Below are positions 1 through 11,800 of a stretch of DNA of 64,000 nucleotides, piece after piece; the first letter of the stretch is position 1; every line of letters begins with the position of its first letter. The position numbers were made by a program, and so were the translations under genes. Where the stretch lies: contig CALSFV010000001.1 of NCBI GenBank assembly GCA_943737045.1, positions 2,880,001 through 2,944,000 on the forward strand, in the 5' to 3' direction. The notes under the pieces are model-generated. The model was not told the DNA's origin, did not search any database, and was given only the letters and a program-made list of their open reading frames with translations. The stretch comes from Parapristionchus giblindavisi (Eukaryota; Nematoda; Chromadorea; Rhabditida; Diplogasteridae).

Positions 1-1374
1 CTTTTTTTCACGAAAAACTTTTGTTTATTATAATGCTAGCTAGCGTTCCAGTTCGGCCTTACGTCGTATTGCCCAATTTTGAGTTATATATGTAATAGTG
101 CAGTACAGCTCGGACGCAGCAGGACGCATTTGGACGGAAAATTTATTTCAGCATAGTTTGAATATGTTCCGTTTCTCACAGATTTAATCATCAGTCTGCG
201 TTAAAAAGTTCTTGTAATGACTAAAGAAAATTAAACAAAATAATTTTTATTAGTGAGAAAAAAAACTGTGAATTTTCAAAAAAAAACCTTACACCACTTG
301 TGATAAATGCAGAATATCTTTTCAGTAAATTATTACCAATCATTTCCGTACCAGAGTGTACCAATCATTTACCTTTTAGACAATCGTTTTTTCTCAATAT
401 CAAATTTTTTTTTCGTTTTCTTTAGTCATAAAAGAACTTTTTTTATCACGGAAACTCATGATTGTAAGACGAAAAATATTCATACTTCATTGAAATAAAT
501 GATGCGCCCAATAACACCCCACATCGGCTGTTAACAACTCAACCGAGAAGTACTGTATATATTTTTATCATTAACATTTCTCTGTTCTTGTGAAAGATAT
601 ACAGAGTATTCATCATTGTTTATTCATCACTTTTCTTCTCATAAATGGAGATAGATTTCATTATGGACGAACCAATCGACATTATCCTCGTGTCTCCTTC
701 TTTTATTACTTCATCTATTCCTTCTTTTTCTTATACATACAATATAACTAACCTAAAGTGGTAACAACTCCGAATCCATATAAAGTAGCTGTTACAAAAG
801 ACCATTCACCACTGAATAAAGAAGTACAATTGATATATGAACAACATTGTCTAATATATTCATAGATGTTTGTTACACGGGGAGGGGAAGAAGATAAATA
901 TCACGTAGTTCTTTTTGATATTGAATTAATCACAATGCAATCTATCATTTATGCAATTCGAAAAAATATAGTATACAATGAATTAATTGTGATCACTATA
1001 AGAATTGTTCGCTTTTAAGAGTTCAAAAACCAATCTATTCATTCATTTCTATTGTTTTTGTTCGTAAACGACCAAATATGAATAATGTTCATTCATCATT
1101 TCTTAAAGACCTTTCTCCTCTCTTCTTCCCTTCTCTTCATTGTCTCTTGAAGATTAAACAAAATCGTCTACTCTATTTCCATTTCGTAATTTTCGTAAAC
1201 AGTAAGTGACTATTATTATACGTGTATCTAAGCAGTCACATGGTATGATAATTGAAGAAGAACTAAAAAATGGGGGTTCTACTGAAGATAGCCAACCCCA
1301 CTGGGTTCACTGTCTAGAACCTAATGGCCTAAACAGTGAATCTAGCCTCTAGTAATAAATAAATGAATTCTTAC
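1..1374. other. Unassigned left edge, no gene recognised
   Basis: AT-rich sequence with no splice-bounded coding exon I can support. The 63-codon open frame at 307-498 is lysine/phenylalanine-rich, low in complexity and probably chance. The 3' exons of the minus-strand gene ending at 1375 should lie here or further left. Nothing else stands out except homopolymer A/T runs. Confidence 0.4.
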
Positions 1375-4300
1375 CGTATATCTCTCGGAGGAGTGAAACA
1401 ATCAGCAACCATATTGGCTGTTTTACTCACAATTCGTAGAGTTGTCGTATTCATTAACACCTTTAATCATACCATATTATCTTATGAATGAAATGAAAAT
1501 ATAGTTATGTATCATAATTGCAACATCTGTTCAAATATTGGAAATACGAGTATGCATTAGTGCACTTTGTATCCATTTATCTCTAGGGAATCTATCTAAT
1601 GGAGAAACAAAGAAGTGATGAGATTATAGATACAATTGAATTAAACTCTTTTAGAATCTTCCTTCTTCAAACGTAGTTTACTCTCGTGAAATTTTTCCCT
1701 GCAGGTGGACCCCCAGGGCAGCTTGTTATCGACAGGGTTGCCCGTGACCCACGTGGTGCAAACCACCTTGTAGAAAACAAGCTGCCCCACGGGGCAACCA
1801 GCATGGCACACTGCAGGGAAAAAATTCCGGAGCTCTATTATGAATAGTGTTCAGATATAATTATGTATTAACTAAAGCTAACCTGAGTAACACAATTAAT
1901 CTTCTTATTTCGTTCATCTTCTTGACTTGCTTTCAATGCTTCTCTTTCTAATCGATCAAATATTAAACCTCCAGCAAATGCATATCTCAATGAATCATTG
2001 ATTGATCTATGAATATTGATTTATTTCAAACATACCCAAATACTAATAGAAGAAGTGTGCAATTCAATGTGAATGGTTTGGCTCTCTGAAAAGTTTTGAA
2101 ATTATTCACAATTCTCATTACCTCTTACATCGACTGTTCAGTATTATCTTTTTTTAAATAAATGATAAATGATAAATGATAAAATTGAATAGCTTTTTAA
2201 AATGTACATCATAAACCTTATCGTCAAATCCAACGGCGTTAATAAAACCTTGGATCAATCTCATAGATATGAGAAGAATTGAAGAAAAGATGAATGAAAT
2301 GGAGATAGAAAAGAATAGAAATAGAATAGAATAAGAGAAGAGTTATGGTAGAACACGTAAACAAATCCATCATTTTTATTCTAATTTCAGATAGTTATTT
2401 CCTTTTTTTTCGATATTATTAATTTAGTGGACCAAAAATTTCTCGACTATACTCTTCTGTTTACACTTCATTCACTGTCTACACAAAAATAAAATAATAG
2501 AAAACGAAGGGCATATTCAGATATATACATATCCACTACAGTGTGGATTTGATTTCATTTGTGTACGGAATATTGAAGTCAAAATTTTTTAAAATATGAT
2601 ATGGATGGCTAGCTCGCATGAGACTTCCCAACCCATTTGCCCCATCCATCATCTTAACCTTTATCTACCGTTCTTGAGAGTATATTGATTAATTATTTTC
2701 TTCACAATTTGTCGACAGTATCGTTCATGAGTAAAAATGTGATAAATATATAATACAATGATACATCTACATAAATATGACTAAATTGAAATTAACTACA
2801 AACCGAATTGAGTCTTCCAGGGAACATTGCTACAGTACGAAAGAGTGATCCTGGTAGTAAGACTGTGGATGTTGATATAATGAACGGAGGATGATCTACT
2901 TCTACTTCGTCGTCAGTAAATGAATCAATAATATTGATTGATGAAAGAATCGATGATGAGAGACTATTTATGGGCATTAGTTGAAGACTATAATGAAAGA
3001 AGGGATAGAGAAGAGAAAGAGATATGTCGTTGACAGAGGGATAAGAGAAGAAGAGAAATAGATTCATTTTGATGATGAGAACTAACTATGAAAGCTATTC
3101 TGGTTAAATAGGTCCCCATCCAATAGTAAATGAATAGAATGATGATGATACATTAAAGGAATACCCATGCCAAGACTAATTTGAAACTCTCCACTCTTAC
3201 CATACTCTCTCGTCTCAGTTGTCTATGAGAGAGTCTGCTCAGATAGGAAACTTTGAATTTAAGTAAATATAATATGTATACTTAAACTATGGAATTAGCA
3301 GTTGAATTCGAACATGGTCCATTATTTAGAAAGAAATACGTTAATATTAAATGAATATAGTAAATTGTGATCTTACGAGTCCATGGAAGTATTCAGGTAG
3401 TTGAAATAGTCGAAGAAGTGCATGGAAGATGATGATCATACTGTAACTCATTACGGTATCTGATTACGATATGATGGAATAAAGATCAAAGAACAGATGA
3501 GAACACGTGTTGAATGAGAGAGGAATGGTTATAGAATGGATAGAATAGATAGAAAAGGGTAATAGAGTAGATAGAGATAGATAGATTGAGACTGAATAAT
3601 GAGAAGGAATGATACAGCTGAGTCCCCATTGAAAAAGGAATGAAATATACTTCCACCATATATATTAGATGCAGAAAATGAATGATACAATGATATAATT
3701 GATTTATATTTATTCAGACGATGGAACATAATGAACACTTATGTATTGTTATGAAGAATAGAAGATGTTTGAAGAGATGAATAATGAATGTATTCATTGA
3801 GTAGATAAGAAGTTGAAGTAGTTCTATCCAGATTCAATAGAATATATGTTTTGTATTAAATAAATGTAAGTAATAAAAGAATAAAACCATAGATTCGTTC
3901 ACCTTTTGTGTATAGAAAGAGGAAAGGAGTGACAATCTATTGGATAAAAGAATAGTCTGGGAAAAGATCTATTGTATTGTCTAAAAGAAGAAGAAGAACA
4001 TCGTGGACCATACACAATATATCAAATAATAGACACAATTCATGACATAAAATGCTTATCTATAGAGTCTTTTCTTTGTTCTTCTTCCTTATTACTTTAT
4101 TCAAAATATATTAGGAATAACTGAGTAACGTTGTAAGAAAATAAATATACATTATTTTTAAAAAATGTAAAAATTTTTAAAGAAATTATAAAAATATAAA
4201 ATGAAACACGTTAGAGATTCGTAGTGAATGATTATGAAGTTGAAGAAAAAACAATAGGAAGAGGAGATGAAAAAGAATGAAGAACTTTGAAAAGAGAAAA

Positions 4301-6010
4301 GGAAGACTTCTATTCATAGAAGAAAAAGAATTGAATAGAGTATACTAATACATTATCATCTCTTTCTATCTTTCCAATTATTTTAAAAATAATATACGTA
4401 TCATAAAAGCGTGGAGAATAATTTTGATACAGTGGATCATGCTAACCTTTCAAATTTCATTGCGAAAACTTTTTGGTTGAGTCTGAAAAGTTTTTTTCCA
4501 TAAATTATCAAAATTATCACTTTATTATAAAAACGAGAATTACCGAGCTTTTAGTAACTATGGCGTATTTTAACTGCCCAAACAGCAAAGCTATCGCTAC
4601 CATAAAATTTTTAAAACTCTTTGTTCATTGAGAAAAAAAAAACCCTCGATTTGTGCAGCGTGATAGATTTCGAAAAGAATAATGTGCATACAAACAAATA
4701 GAGTAATATAAAAACGTTGATTATTGATTAAATAAGAATCCGAATTATTCTGGTTATTACTTTTTTCAAAGTTTTTTGGGATGCTATAAAAGTAAAAGAA
4801 TAGAAGAGAGGGAATAATGTATACATTGTCTTGTCTAGGAAATGTTTATGACATCTTCTCAAGTTCATCATACACTCTGCTTACGCTTCAATCACAAAAA
4901 TAATTATCTTTTAAAATACGCAGTGATTTATTCTTGAAAAGAGAGATGAAGAAATATGAAAACAGATAAGAGATATGTGAAATATTCAATGAATCTTATG
5001 AATAGAAGAAGCAATGACTTTATTGTAAATTATGTTCCATAGAGAATTAGATAAATAAAAAAAAAGTCACTCCATTCCTTTTGTATATTGCTTATGTAAC
5101 AAATAACGACTCAAGAAATGGTTTATATATTGTATGAAATAGTGTTCGATAGAATATTCAACTTGTACCAACTTGAATACTTTTCATCATAAATTCCCTT
5201 ACATCAGTTGGGATCAGGGGTGTGCATTTCTCGTTCCTCGATTTCTCGATTTTTTTTCGATTTTTTTGAGAAATTCGAGAAAAAAACGTTAATTTTTGCG
5301 CAAGACTTTAAAATAGATTTAAACTTTCACTAAAATAATGAAATTCCATTCACTTTTAAATGAGTCAAATTGATACTACGATATGCATATCTTACTCATT
5401 GCAAATTGCCAAAAAAACGTCACTTCACTTCTTTACCCCTAATAATTCGATATTTTGTTTATATATTCGAAACCGAACTCAAGATAAGTTCGAATGAAAT
5501 GAATTTAATGGAGAAGCGAATGGATGTCGATTACTGAAGCGTTCTTGAGATGTGTACATGTACAGTAACCCAGTCTACTCACAGTGTGTCTAGTATACTT
5601 CCTTGGTAATTTTGGTGTAACTACCGTAACCTGGTGATCCACTTGTACTGTTGTGTCCTCAACGTTTCTGTCGTTTCCTATTCCCTGTCATATCCTACAA
5701 TTAGAGCTGTTCGAAATTGTCTAACATAAGTATATCGATTAATATTTTTCTAGATATCGGATAGATTATGTATTGATTACTGATTAATGTAACATATCGT
5801 ATATTTAAACCATATTGTGAAATAGTATCCTTAGAATGAATTCCCTCTATTGTCAATCAAGATGTGTCAAAAGTAAATTATTATCAGAAAACGAACTAAA
5901 GTGGTAAAGAATTATTTGAATAGTTCTATTACAGTGTATAATACATGGTTACGGTAGTGCTTGGGTTACGATACATTTTGTGAGATCTGAGGAGGTTTTG
6001 ACTGGAAGTT
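1375..6010 (-). CDS. Partial multi-exon gene, product unrecognised (possible membrane protein)
   Basis: Candidate exons, in transcript order: about 6010-5975, 5677-5631, 3440-3377, possibly 3175-3087, 2987-2804, 2248-2217, 2006-1883 and 1460-1375. Most have good splice sites: TTTCATTATAG acceptor at 2987, CTCAG|GTTAGC donor at 1883, ATACG|GTAAG donor at 1375. The last four join in phase and give ...MFPGRLNS, VLLTPLDLTIR, SLRYAFAGGLIFDRLEREAL and VLMNTTTLRIVSKTANMVAD, clearly protein-like. The exon at 3440 encodes a hydrophobic stretch (MIIIFHALLRLFQLPEYF) that suggests a membrane segment. The link through 3175-3087 is unresolved: its length suits the flanking phases, but that frame contains a TAA. 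The gene continues beyond 1375, where I could not find the next exon, and its 5' end near 6 kb is a guess. I do not recognise the family. The 1.3-2.3 kb exons are fairly secure, the upstream ones weak. Confidence 0.55.
1689..1829. repeat. Small GC-rich inverted-repeat element
   Basis: About 140 bp, far more GC-rich than its surroundings. The ends are perfect inverted repeats (AATTTTTCCCTGCAG on the left, CTGCAGGGAAAAAATT on the right). A nested pair is GGCAGCTTGTT and AACAAGCTGCC. It lies in the intron between exons 1460-1375 and 2006-1883. It looks like a MITE. No target duplication was identified with confidence. Confidence 0.6.
3441..5630. other. Intronic or intergenic AT-rich stretch, no exon seen
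   Basis: No convincing exon between 3441 and 5630. At 5216 a segment begins CAGGGGTGTGCATTTCTCG and runs into TCGATTTCTCGATTTTTT, reminiscent of a hAT-type terminus, but no matching right end was found. The rest is AT-rich single-copy-looking sequence with short GA-rich patches. Confidence 0.35.
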
Positions 6011-6242
6011 ATAGACGAAAGAAGCAAGCTCGGTCAGGGTTAGAATAGGGTAATTATGAGAATAACAAATCAATAAATATATGGAATTTAAATGAACACA
6101 ACCACAAAGAGGAAAAATATGAGCGATACTGAACTGTTGAGAAAATACAAGTGAAATGGAATTGAATACGATATCAATCGATAAATGGATAGTTGAAATA
6201 ATCAATCAATAATGAGTATATTACGGTAGATCGACGTGATGA

Positions 6243-6473
6243 TTACTGTAGATGCCATTGATTAGCAGGAATAGGCATGACCGATTTGGATCGATCACTG
6301 TCGGTTAGTGGGGTTGATTCAGGATCAGCGTCGCTGCAAAGGATTACTGTATTTATTTTATTTTCTGTACGGGATCAACATCAATCGATATCAATAAGCA
6401 TACGGTAGGCGTACCTGAAGCGATAGAAGCGAGTGTGCGAGTGATGCGAGGTCACACAACGAATGGAGAGAGG
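6243..6473 (-). CDS. mec-2: mec-2 candidate extra 3' coding exons (two)
   Basis: Exon 6473-6415 (acceptor CTCGTTTAG, donor TTCAG|GTACGC) reads in frame as PLSIRCVTSHHSHTRFYRF. It joins in phase to exon 6333-6243 (acceptor CTTTGCAG), which reads DADPESTPLTDSDRSKSVM and then PIPANQWHLQ followed by TAA. Together they add about 49 residues in phase 0. The obvious upstream donor, at 6615|6614 (TTATTAG|GTGAG), also ends in phase 0, but its last codon is the stop TAG. They may therefore be reached from another donor in the big exon, by stop readthrough, or belong to another allele or isoform. Ser-rich peptide with no recognised domain. Confidence 0.6.
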
Positions 6474-6614
6474 CTAAACGAGAATACGGTAATATTTATT
6501 GATTTATTTTTTTATATTTGATTGAAATCGATTATTGGGATCTATTTCACCTTTCGGATCATTTTTTGTTCCGAAATAACGACTGCATATCCCAACAATC
6601 GATCGATATCTCAC

Positions 6615-8803
6615 CTAATAATTGAAGTGTCTTCTAACAGCGGGTTCTGCCCGTAGACTCGTTGCACTGACAACACTTTCTCTACTATCAGTCGATAGTA
6701 CACTATCTTCTGATCCTCTTCTCATGAATTCACTCTCAGCCACTGGAGCCTTTCTGGCCCCAAATCTCTCCACGAACCGTTTCCTCATCCGTTCCTCTGC
6801 TTCATTCCATGTTCCATCCGGAGGGGGCGTGGCTTCCATTATCCCAATCTTCACTGCCTCTTCCGTTTTCATACCAAATATGGCTTGACGTTCGGCACTA
6901 GATGAGCTTCGATCGTCCTTCTTTGTTCCTCCCATTGCTGCGAAGAACGCATCTCTATCTGCACTAGTCACGGATCTAACTGATGGAGTCGGTGAACCTA
7001 TCGCTAGAGGAGTAGTATCACCAGGCGCTCGTGCCTGAAGGACTTCAGAATTCTGACGTCGACGAGGAGCATAACTGAACATCTCCGAGTTGGATGGAGA
7101 CGCGGGCTTACTGGTGACTCCATTCGGATTTGTTGTGGTTACGGTAGTGGATACGATAGTTGAAGTAGGAGATGATGCCTTTCCTTGAACATTATCATAG
7201 AATGATCCTGTCATATCTCCGACTGGTAGTCCCATGGGCGGAGATTGAGTAGTCTTCACTGCAGCTGTAGCTTGCTTCTGTTGTTCTTGTTGTTCATTCC
7301 AAGCTTGTTGCATACTCTCCCATTCTTTCTTCCTTCTATTCTCATTAGCTAATACTTCTTCTTGTCTCTTCATTGCACTTTCATAAGCGGAATGATCTAT
7401 GGCATTCTGATACGAATCTCTCAATGGATCTTCAAAGTATCCCGATGCACTCCGGGGTAGCACTGGATAAGCACCGAGTAGTGAACTCCCCGGAGTGGAT
7501 CCAGCTCCCTCATGGAGTCGGGTCATGCTCCCCGTACCGTCACCTTCTTGTCTTCCACTAGCTCCTCTAAGAGCAGCTAATCTCGAGCTATACTCCAGTT
7601 CTATAGCTCTTCTAACTGATACAGGCAATTGATCTAGATCGATATAGTCACCAGATCCAGCATCATTCCAATGTTCATATCCATAATCTTCATCGAAATG
7701 AGCATATCCTTGTGGAGGGGGACGAGCATCAGCAGCTTCTCTTAATCTTCTCATTTCCTTCTCAGACATAAGTGCATATTCATCATCATCAGATGACGTC
7801 ATAGGTGTATCATCTCTTCTTTCTATCTCATTCACTTGGACTCGATCATTGAATTTGACACTCTTATGAGACACAGTCGATAGTCGAGATGATTCACTCA
7901 TTGTTGAATCTCTACGGTCTCCTAATGTAGTGTTACGGGGTGAATCAGACGATTTACCGGTCCTGGATGTGGTTGAATCTTCAGATCGAGTCTTCTTCAA
8001 TTTGGCTGGGTCTTTGGGTGGTTTACCGTTAGTAGATTTGTCTTCAGTATCATCGTTCTCCTTACTTTCTCGTTTCTCCTTCTCAACTTCAGCTTTCTCT
8101 ATTTTACTTGATTTGGGACTCTCGCTTCTTTTCCTTCTCTCTTTTTCCTTCTTGGCTTCTTCTTTCTTCTCTTTCTCTTCAGCTTTCTGTCTCTCCTTCT
8201 CCTTCTTCTTCTCTTCTTTCTTCTTCTCCTTCTCTATCTTCTCCCTCTCCTTCTTCTCTTCTTTCGTCTCCTTTCTACTATCATCACTTTTAATCGATAA
8301 TCCGTCTTGATCTTTCTTCATCTTCTTCTCTTTCTTCTTCTTCTCTCCAATCAATTCTTCATCAATCTCCTCTACAGTCGATATATCAACTCCTTCATCA
8401 TCATCTTCTTTCTTTGGTCTTTCTTTGACTACATCCTTCTGTATCTTATTAGCCTTTTCCCATTCTCGATTCTTGAATCCAGTCCTTCCATCATCATCAC
8501 GATACCACGCTGCGTTCATCACTAACGACGTCGACATGGCATCTTCAGAATCTTTTGACTTGGCGTCCTTAGAGTTGTTAGGGTCCTTAGGATCTTTAGG
8601 GTCCTTAGGTTCCTTAGCGTCCTTAGGAAGGGATATCATACGATTTGCTATCGCCTGTTTCAATAGGGTATTTCCACTGATTGGAGTTGTAGATGGTCGT
8701 TTAGCTCCGCCCCCATTGGAGACTCCGCCCCCTCCATTCATAGTTCCATTTGTGGGCGGAGCCGAAGTGCTCACTCCGCCTCGTCTCCAATCGTATAAGG
8801 CTC
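6615..8803 (-). CDS. mec-2: mec-2 long C-terminal exon, Lys/Glu-rich tail
   Basis: The acceptor TTCATTCAG at 8804 joins in phase to exon 9452-9376 (...[14 protein letters not shown]). About 728 codons end in ...RRHFNY and a TAG at 6617-6615. The protein begins Gly/Pro/Ser-rich and includes KDPKDPKDP repeats. A long charged block of KKEKER-type heptads follows (roughly 8050-8420), likely helical or coiled. Then come a Ser-rich part, the motif [20 protein letters not shown], an acidic aromatic patch ([17 protein letters not shown]) and a disordered Gln/Ser/Thr tail. No catalytic domain is visible. An open frame running upstream from 8803 to 9140 is intron with a MITE, not coding. An AATAAA lies about 115 nt past the TAG, on the transcript strand at 6500-6495. 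Binding partners cannot be told from sequence. Confidence 0.82.
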
Positions 8804-11800
8804 CTGAATGAAAGATCAAAGACTTCTTTGAAATTGAAGATAATTTATGGTATCGATTGGAAAAGTCTACTTTAAAGATGGAGACCCACGAGTTTTTTCG
8901 TAATAAGACTGTTCGGATAGTATGATAGAGATTCATCACACGAATCGAAAGACATATCTGATATTGATTCCCGATGTGTTTAAAGCTCACTATGAGCATT
9001 GAAAGTACAACTTTCAAGGCATGTAGAGAGTGCTCATCGAATTTGCATACTTTCTCTCTCATTTGCTCATTATCCCTTACGCCAATTACCATATAATATA
9101 AACAATATCCAGCATGCTTATCGTGGCGGGAGTCAGTCATGCCAACTCATGGGTCCCCTTCTTTAAACGATTGTTCAATAGTTTTATTGCGCACAAAAGC
9201 ACACAAATCAGCGTTGGAAACATTCACAAAAAATTAAAATTAATTTTTTATTTAAAATATTTGCTATCGAAGAATTGTTGTCTCTTATTCACATTTTGAT
9301 AAAAGAAACACGAATCACTGCAGAGAAACGAGGTGCCAAACCAGAGATCAAAGATCAAAGATCAAAGATGATTACCTGGATCCAATTGGGCCGGTGGATT
9401 GCTCGGTCCCGGTGTCGAATACGCTGATGACTGGTACGCTGCCTCTCGCATGCTAAAATCAATCTATTATTTTCCAATATTGATTTGTTAGATAAAACTC
9501 AAACTACTATAATTAATAAATATGTTCAGTAAATGAGAGATATGCTGTTAAAGAGTAGGGAAAAGAAAAGAAAAGCAGATAAAACTACTCTCTTCGTTTT
9601 ACACATTCTCGCCTCTTTTTCTTTTCTTTTCAAATCTTTTGAACATCCCTATTCTCATCATATCGCTTTCTATTTTCTTTGTTTGACTACGAGAGAACAC
9701 CTGGTGGTGAAGAGACCATTAAAGTCAAGCTCTCCCCTCTGGCAACATTCTTTCACAGTCAAGGAAAACGAGAGAGTATGGCAAGAGCGGAAATTCGCTT
9801 TTTGTATCACAAAGGGTCTATTCATGGACAATATCGTATCATAGTCAGAGAAAAGAGAAATAGTGTGCGATATGAAGAGATCATTGAAATCTCACAGTGT
9901 TGTCTACTGCCAATAAATAATGGTTTCTTTCTTCTCTCACATCGATAGAAACTGTACATATGTGAAATATATGAAAACATATTAGTATAACAATCATATG
10001 TAGATAACGTCGATAGGTGTTCAGAGAATTCTATCATAAAAGATATGTTAAGATAAGAGGATGCGAATGATTGATTATGACAAGTTTAAGTGGACGAGAC
10101 GTGAGAGTTGTTAAATAGATGGACATATGCTGATGGGGATGAGGTAGATGATCAGAGGGAGAGGGATAGACGTAAGGAGGTAGAGGGAGAGGGAGAAAGG
10201 GAGATAGAGAGAGAGGGAGAGGGAGAAAGTATCATATAGCTCAGGGGCTGTAAATCAAGGTGAGATGATGAGGTAGGATGAAGTTCATATGAGTTCACTA
10301 TATATCAGTAATGCAATATCTTCTCTTCTCTTTCATACTCACTTTGGGCTCTATTTTCTTTCGATTGAACCGTACTTTGGTAAAGTTTACTAAATATCTC
10401 AGAGATTCGAGAACATTTATCTAAGACGGAACACATATTTGTTATAGAAGATTTCGATGATAATGACATCGATCTCAAATACAAATCATTCAGTGTTTAA
10501 TGTACACAATACTTTGCGCAGTAACAATCACTCCACAACAGTTTTACAAACAGATTTACATGAACATATAAATTGTATAGATTCACGCAATGTCTGGTCA
10601 AGGATCAAAGATCAAAGGCAAAAGATCAAAGATCAATTCTTACCATTCCAATTCGTCTTTGGACAGTGGAATCTCTTCATTGAGATATCGTACATTGCGT
10701 AGTCTCCAGCACATACCAATCAACTATGGATCGTAGGAGGCGACTTAGGGAGACTTAGCCCGTAAGGTTAGCTAAGGTCATCTAAAGTCACGACGACACA
10801 ACCACAATCACAACATCATCGAGGATAACTGAAAATAAATGAGAAATGAAAATTGTAATTTAGCATAAACAACAGCTTTACAACATCAATTATAATTTTG
10901 ATAAACTTATAGACAGCACAACGTCTGCGCCTATACTTCTGCTAAAATGATAATGATTCTTACAGTAATCAACGTTTTGGGGATGTCTGGCTAAATATTT
11001 CAATAGAGTTTTGTCTACGTTTATAGTTTAGTTAACTCTGAATCAGATAGACACCAAAAATGCGGAGAATATTCGACAAAAGTTTTGTATGGGTTGAATG
11101 AAAAGCTTTCGCTATGATTATTGTAATGAAGATCCTTCAATTATTTTCACGTGGGAGGTTTCAGATCAATCGAACGAAAGTAGAAACATGTGTGTGGGTG
11201 GAGAGTGCATGGAGGATGAGGAGGGAGAGAGGGAGACGGAGAAAGGGAGAGGGAGAGGGAGAAAGGGAGAGGGAGAGGGAGAAGAAGAGAGGGAGTGAAA
11301 CGGATACCAATCGCATTCAGAATGAGAAGACGGAAGAACGGGAAGAATGGAAATGAATGAAATTGATAAGATAATGAATAATAACGGATATGAATAAAGA
11401 TAAGATGATACTTATTGAAGAAAAATGTTAAAGGGACCGAAACCCTTGTCAACGGTCTCTTCAACGCTCTACGCTCTCTCGTTGTTAGAGAACAGAGAAA
11501 TAGTGTGCACAATGTAGAGACCTTTGAGAGAGGTAACGCTCCCTTTAATTGTAAGAAGAAAAGCCGAGATTAGATACTACATTCTTCTCAAAAGAGTTTA
11601 CAAAGAAAGAGAATTATAAAAGTACTATTTTTGAAATTTTTGCGGCTGAACGTCTGAACGTCTGAAAATATACCAAACCGTTAACCACTGAACTGGTCCG
11701 ATTAAAATAGTAAGGATGAAGTTTATTAGTTCTTAAAATTCCGTTTCAGATACAGTTTGTATTTTAGTATAATATTTCAGATATAATTAACTTCTTCAGA

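Noticed and set aside
5216..5300. Possible hAT element starting CAGGGGTGTGC
   Set aside because: No inverted right end or target duplication was found.
7930..8811. Plus-strand frames rich in Leu/Ser/Phe
   Set aside because: Antisense shadows of the Lys/Glu-rich mec-2 tail exon.
8804..9140. Upstream extension of the tail open frame to an ATG at 9140
   Set aside because: It runs through an intron and a MITE; a TTCATTCAG acceptor at 8804 gives a phase-perfect join to exon 9376-9452.
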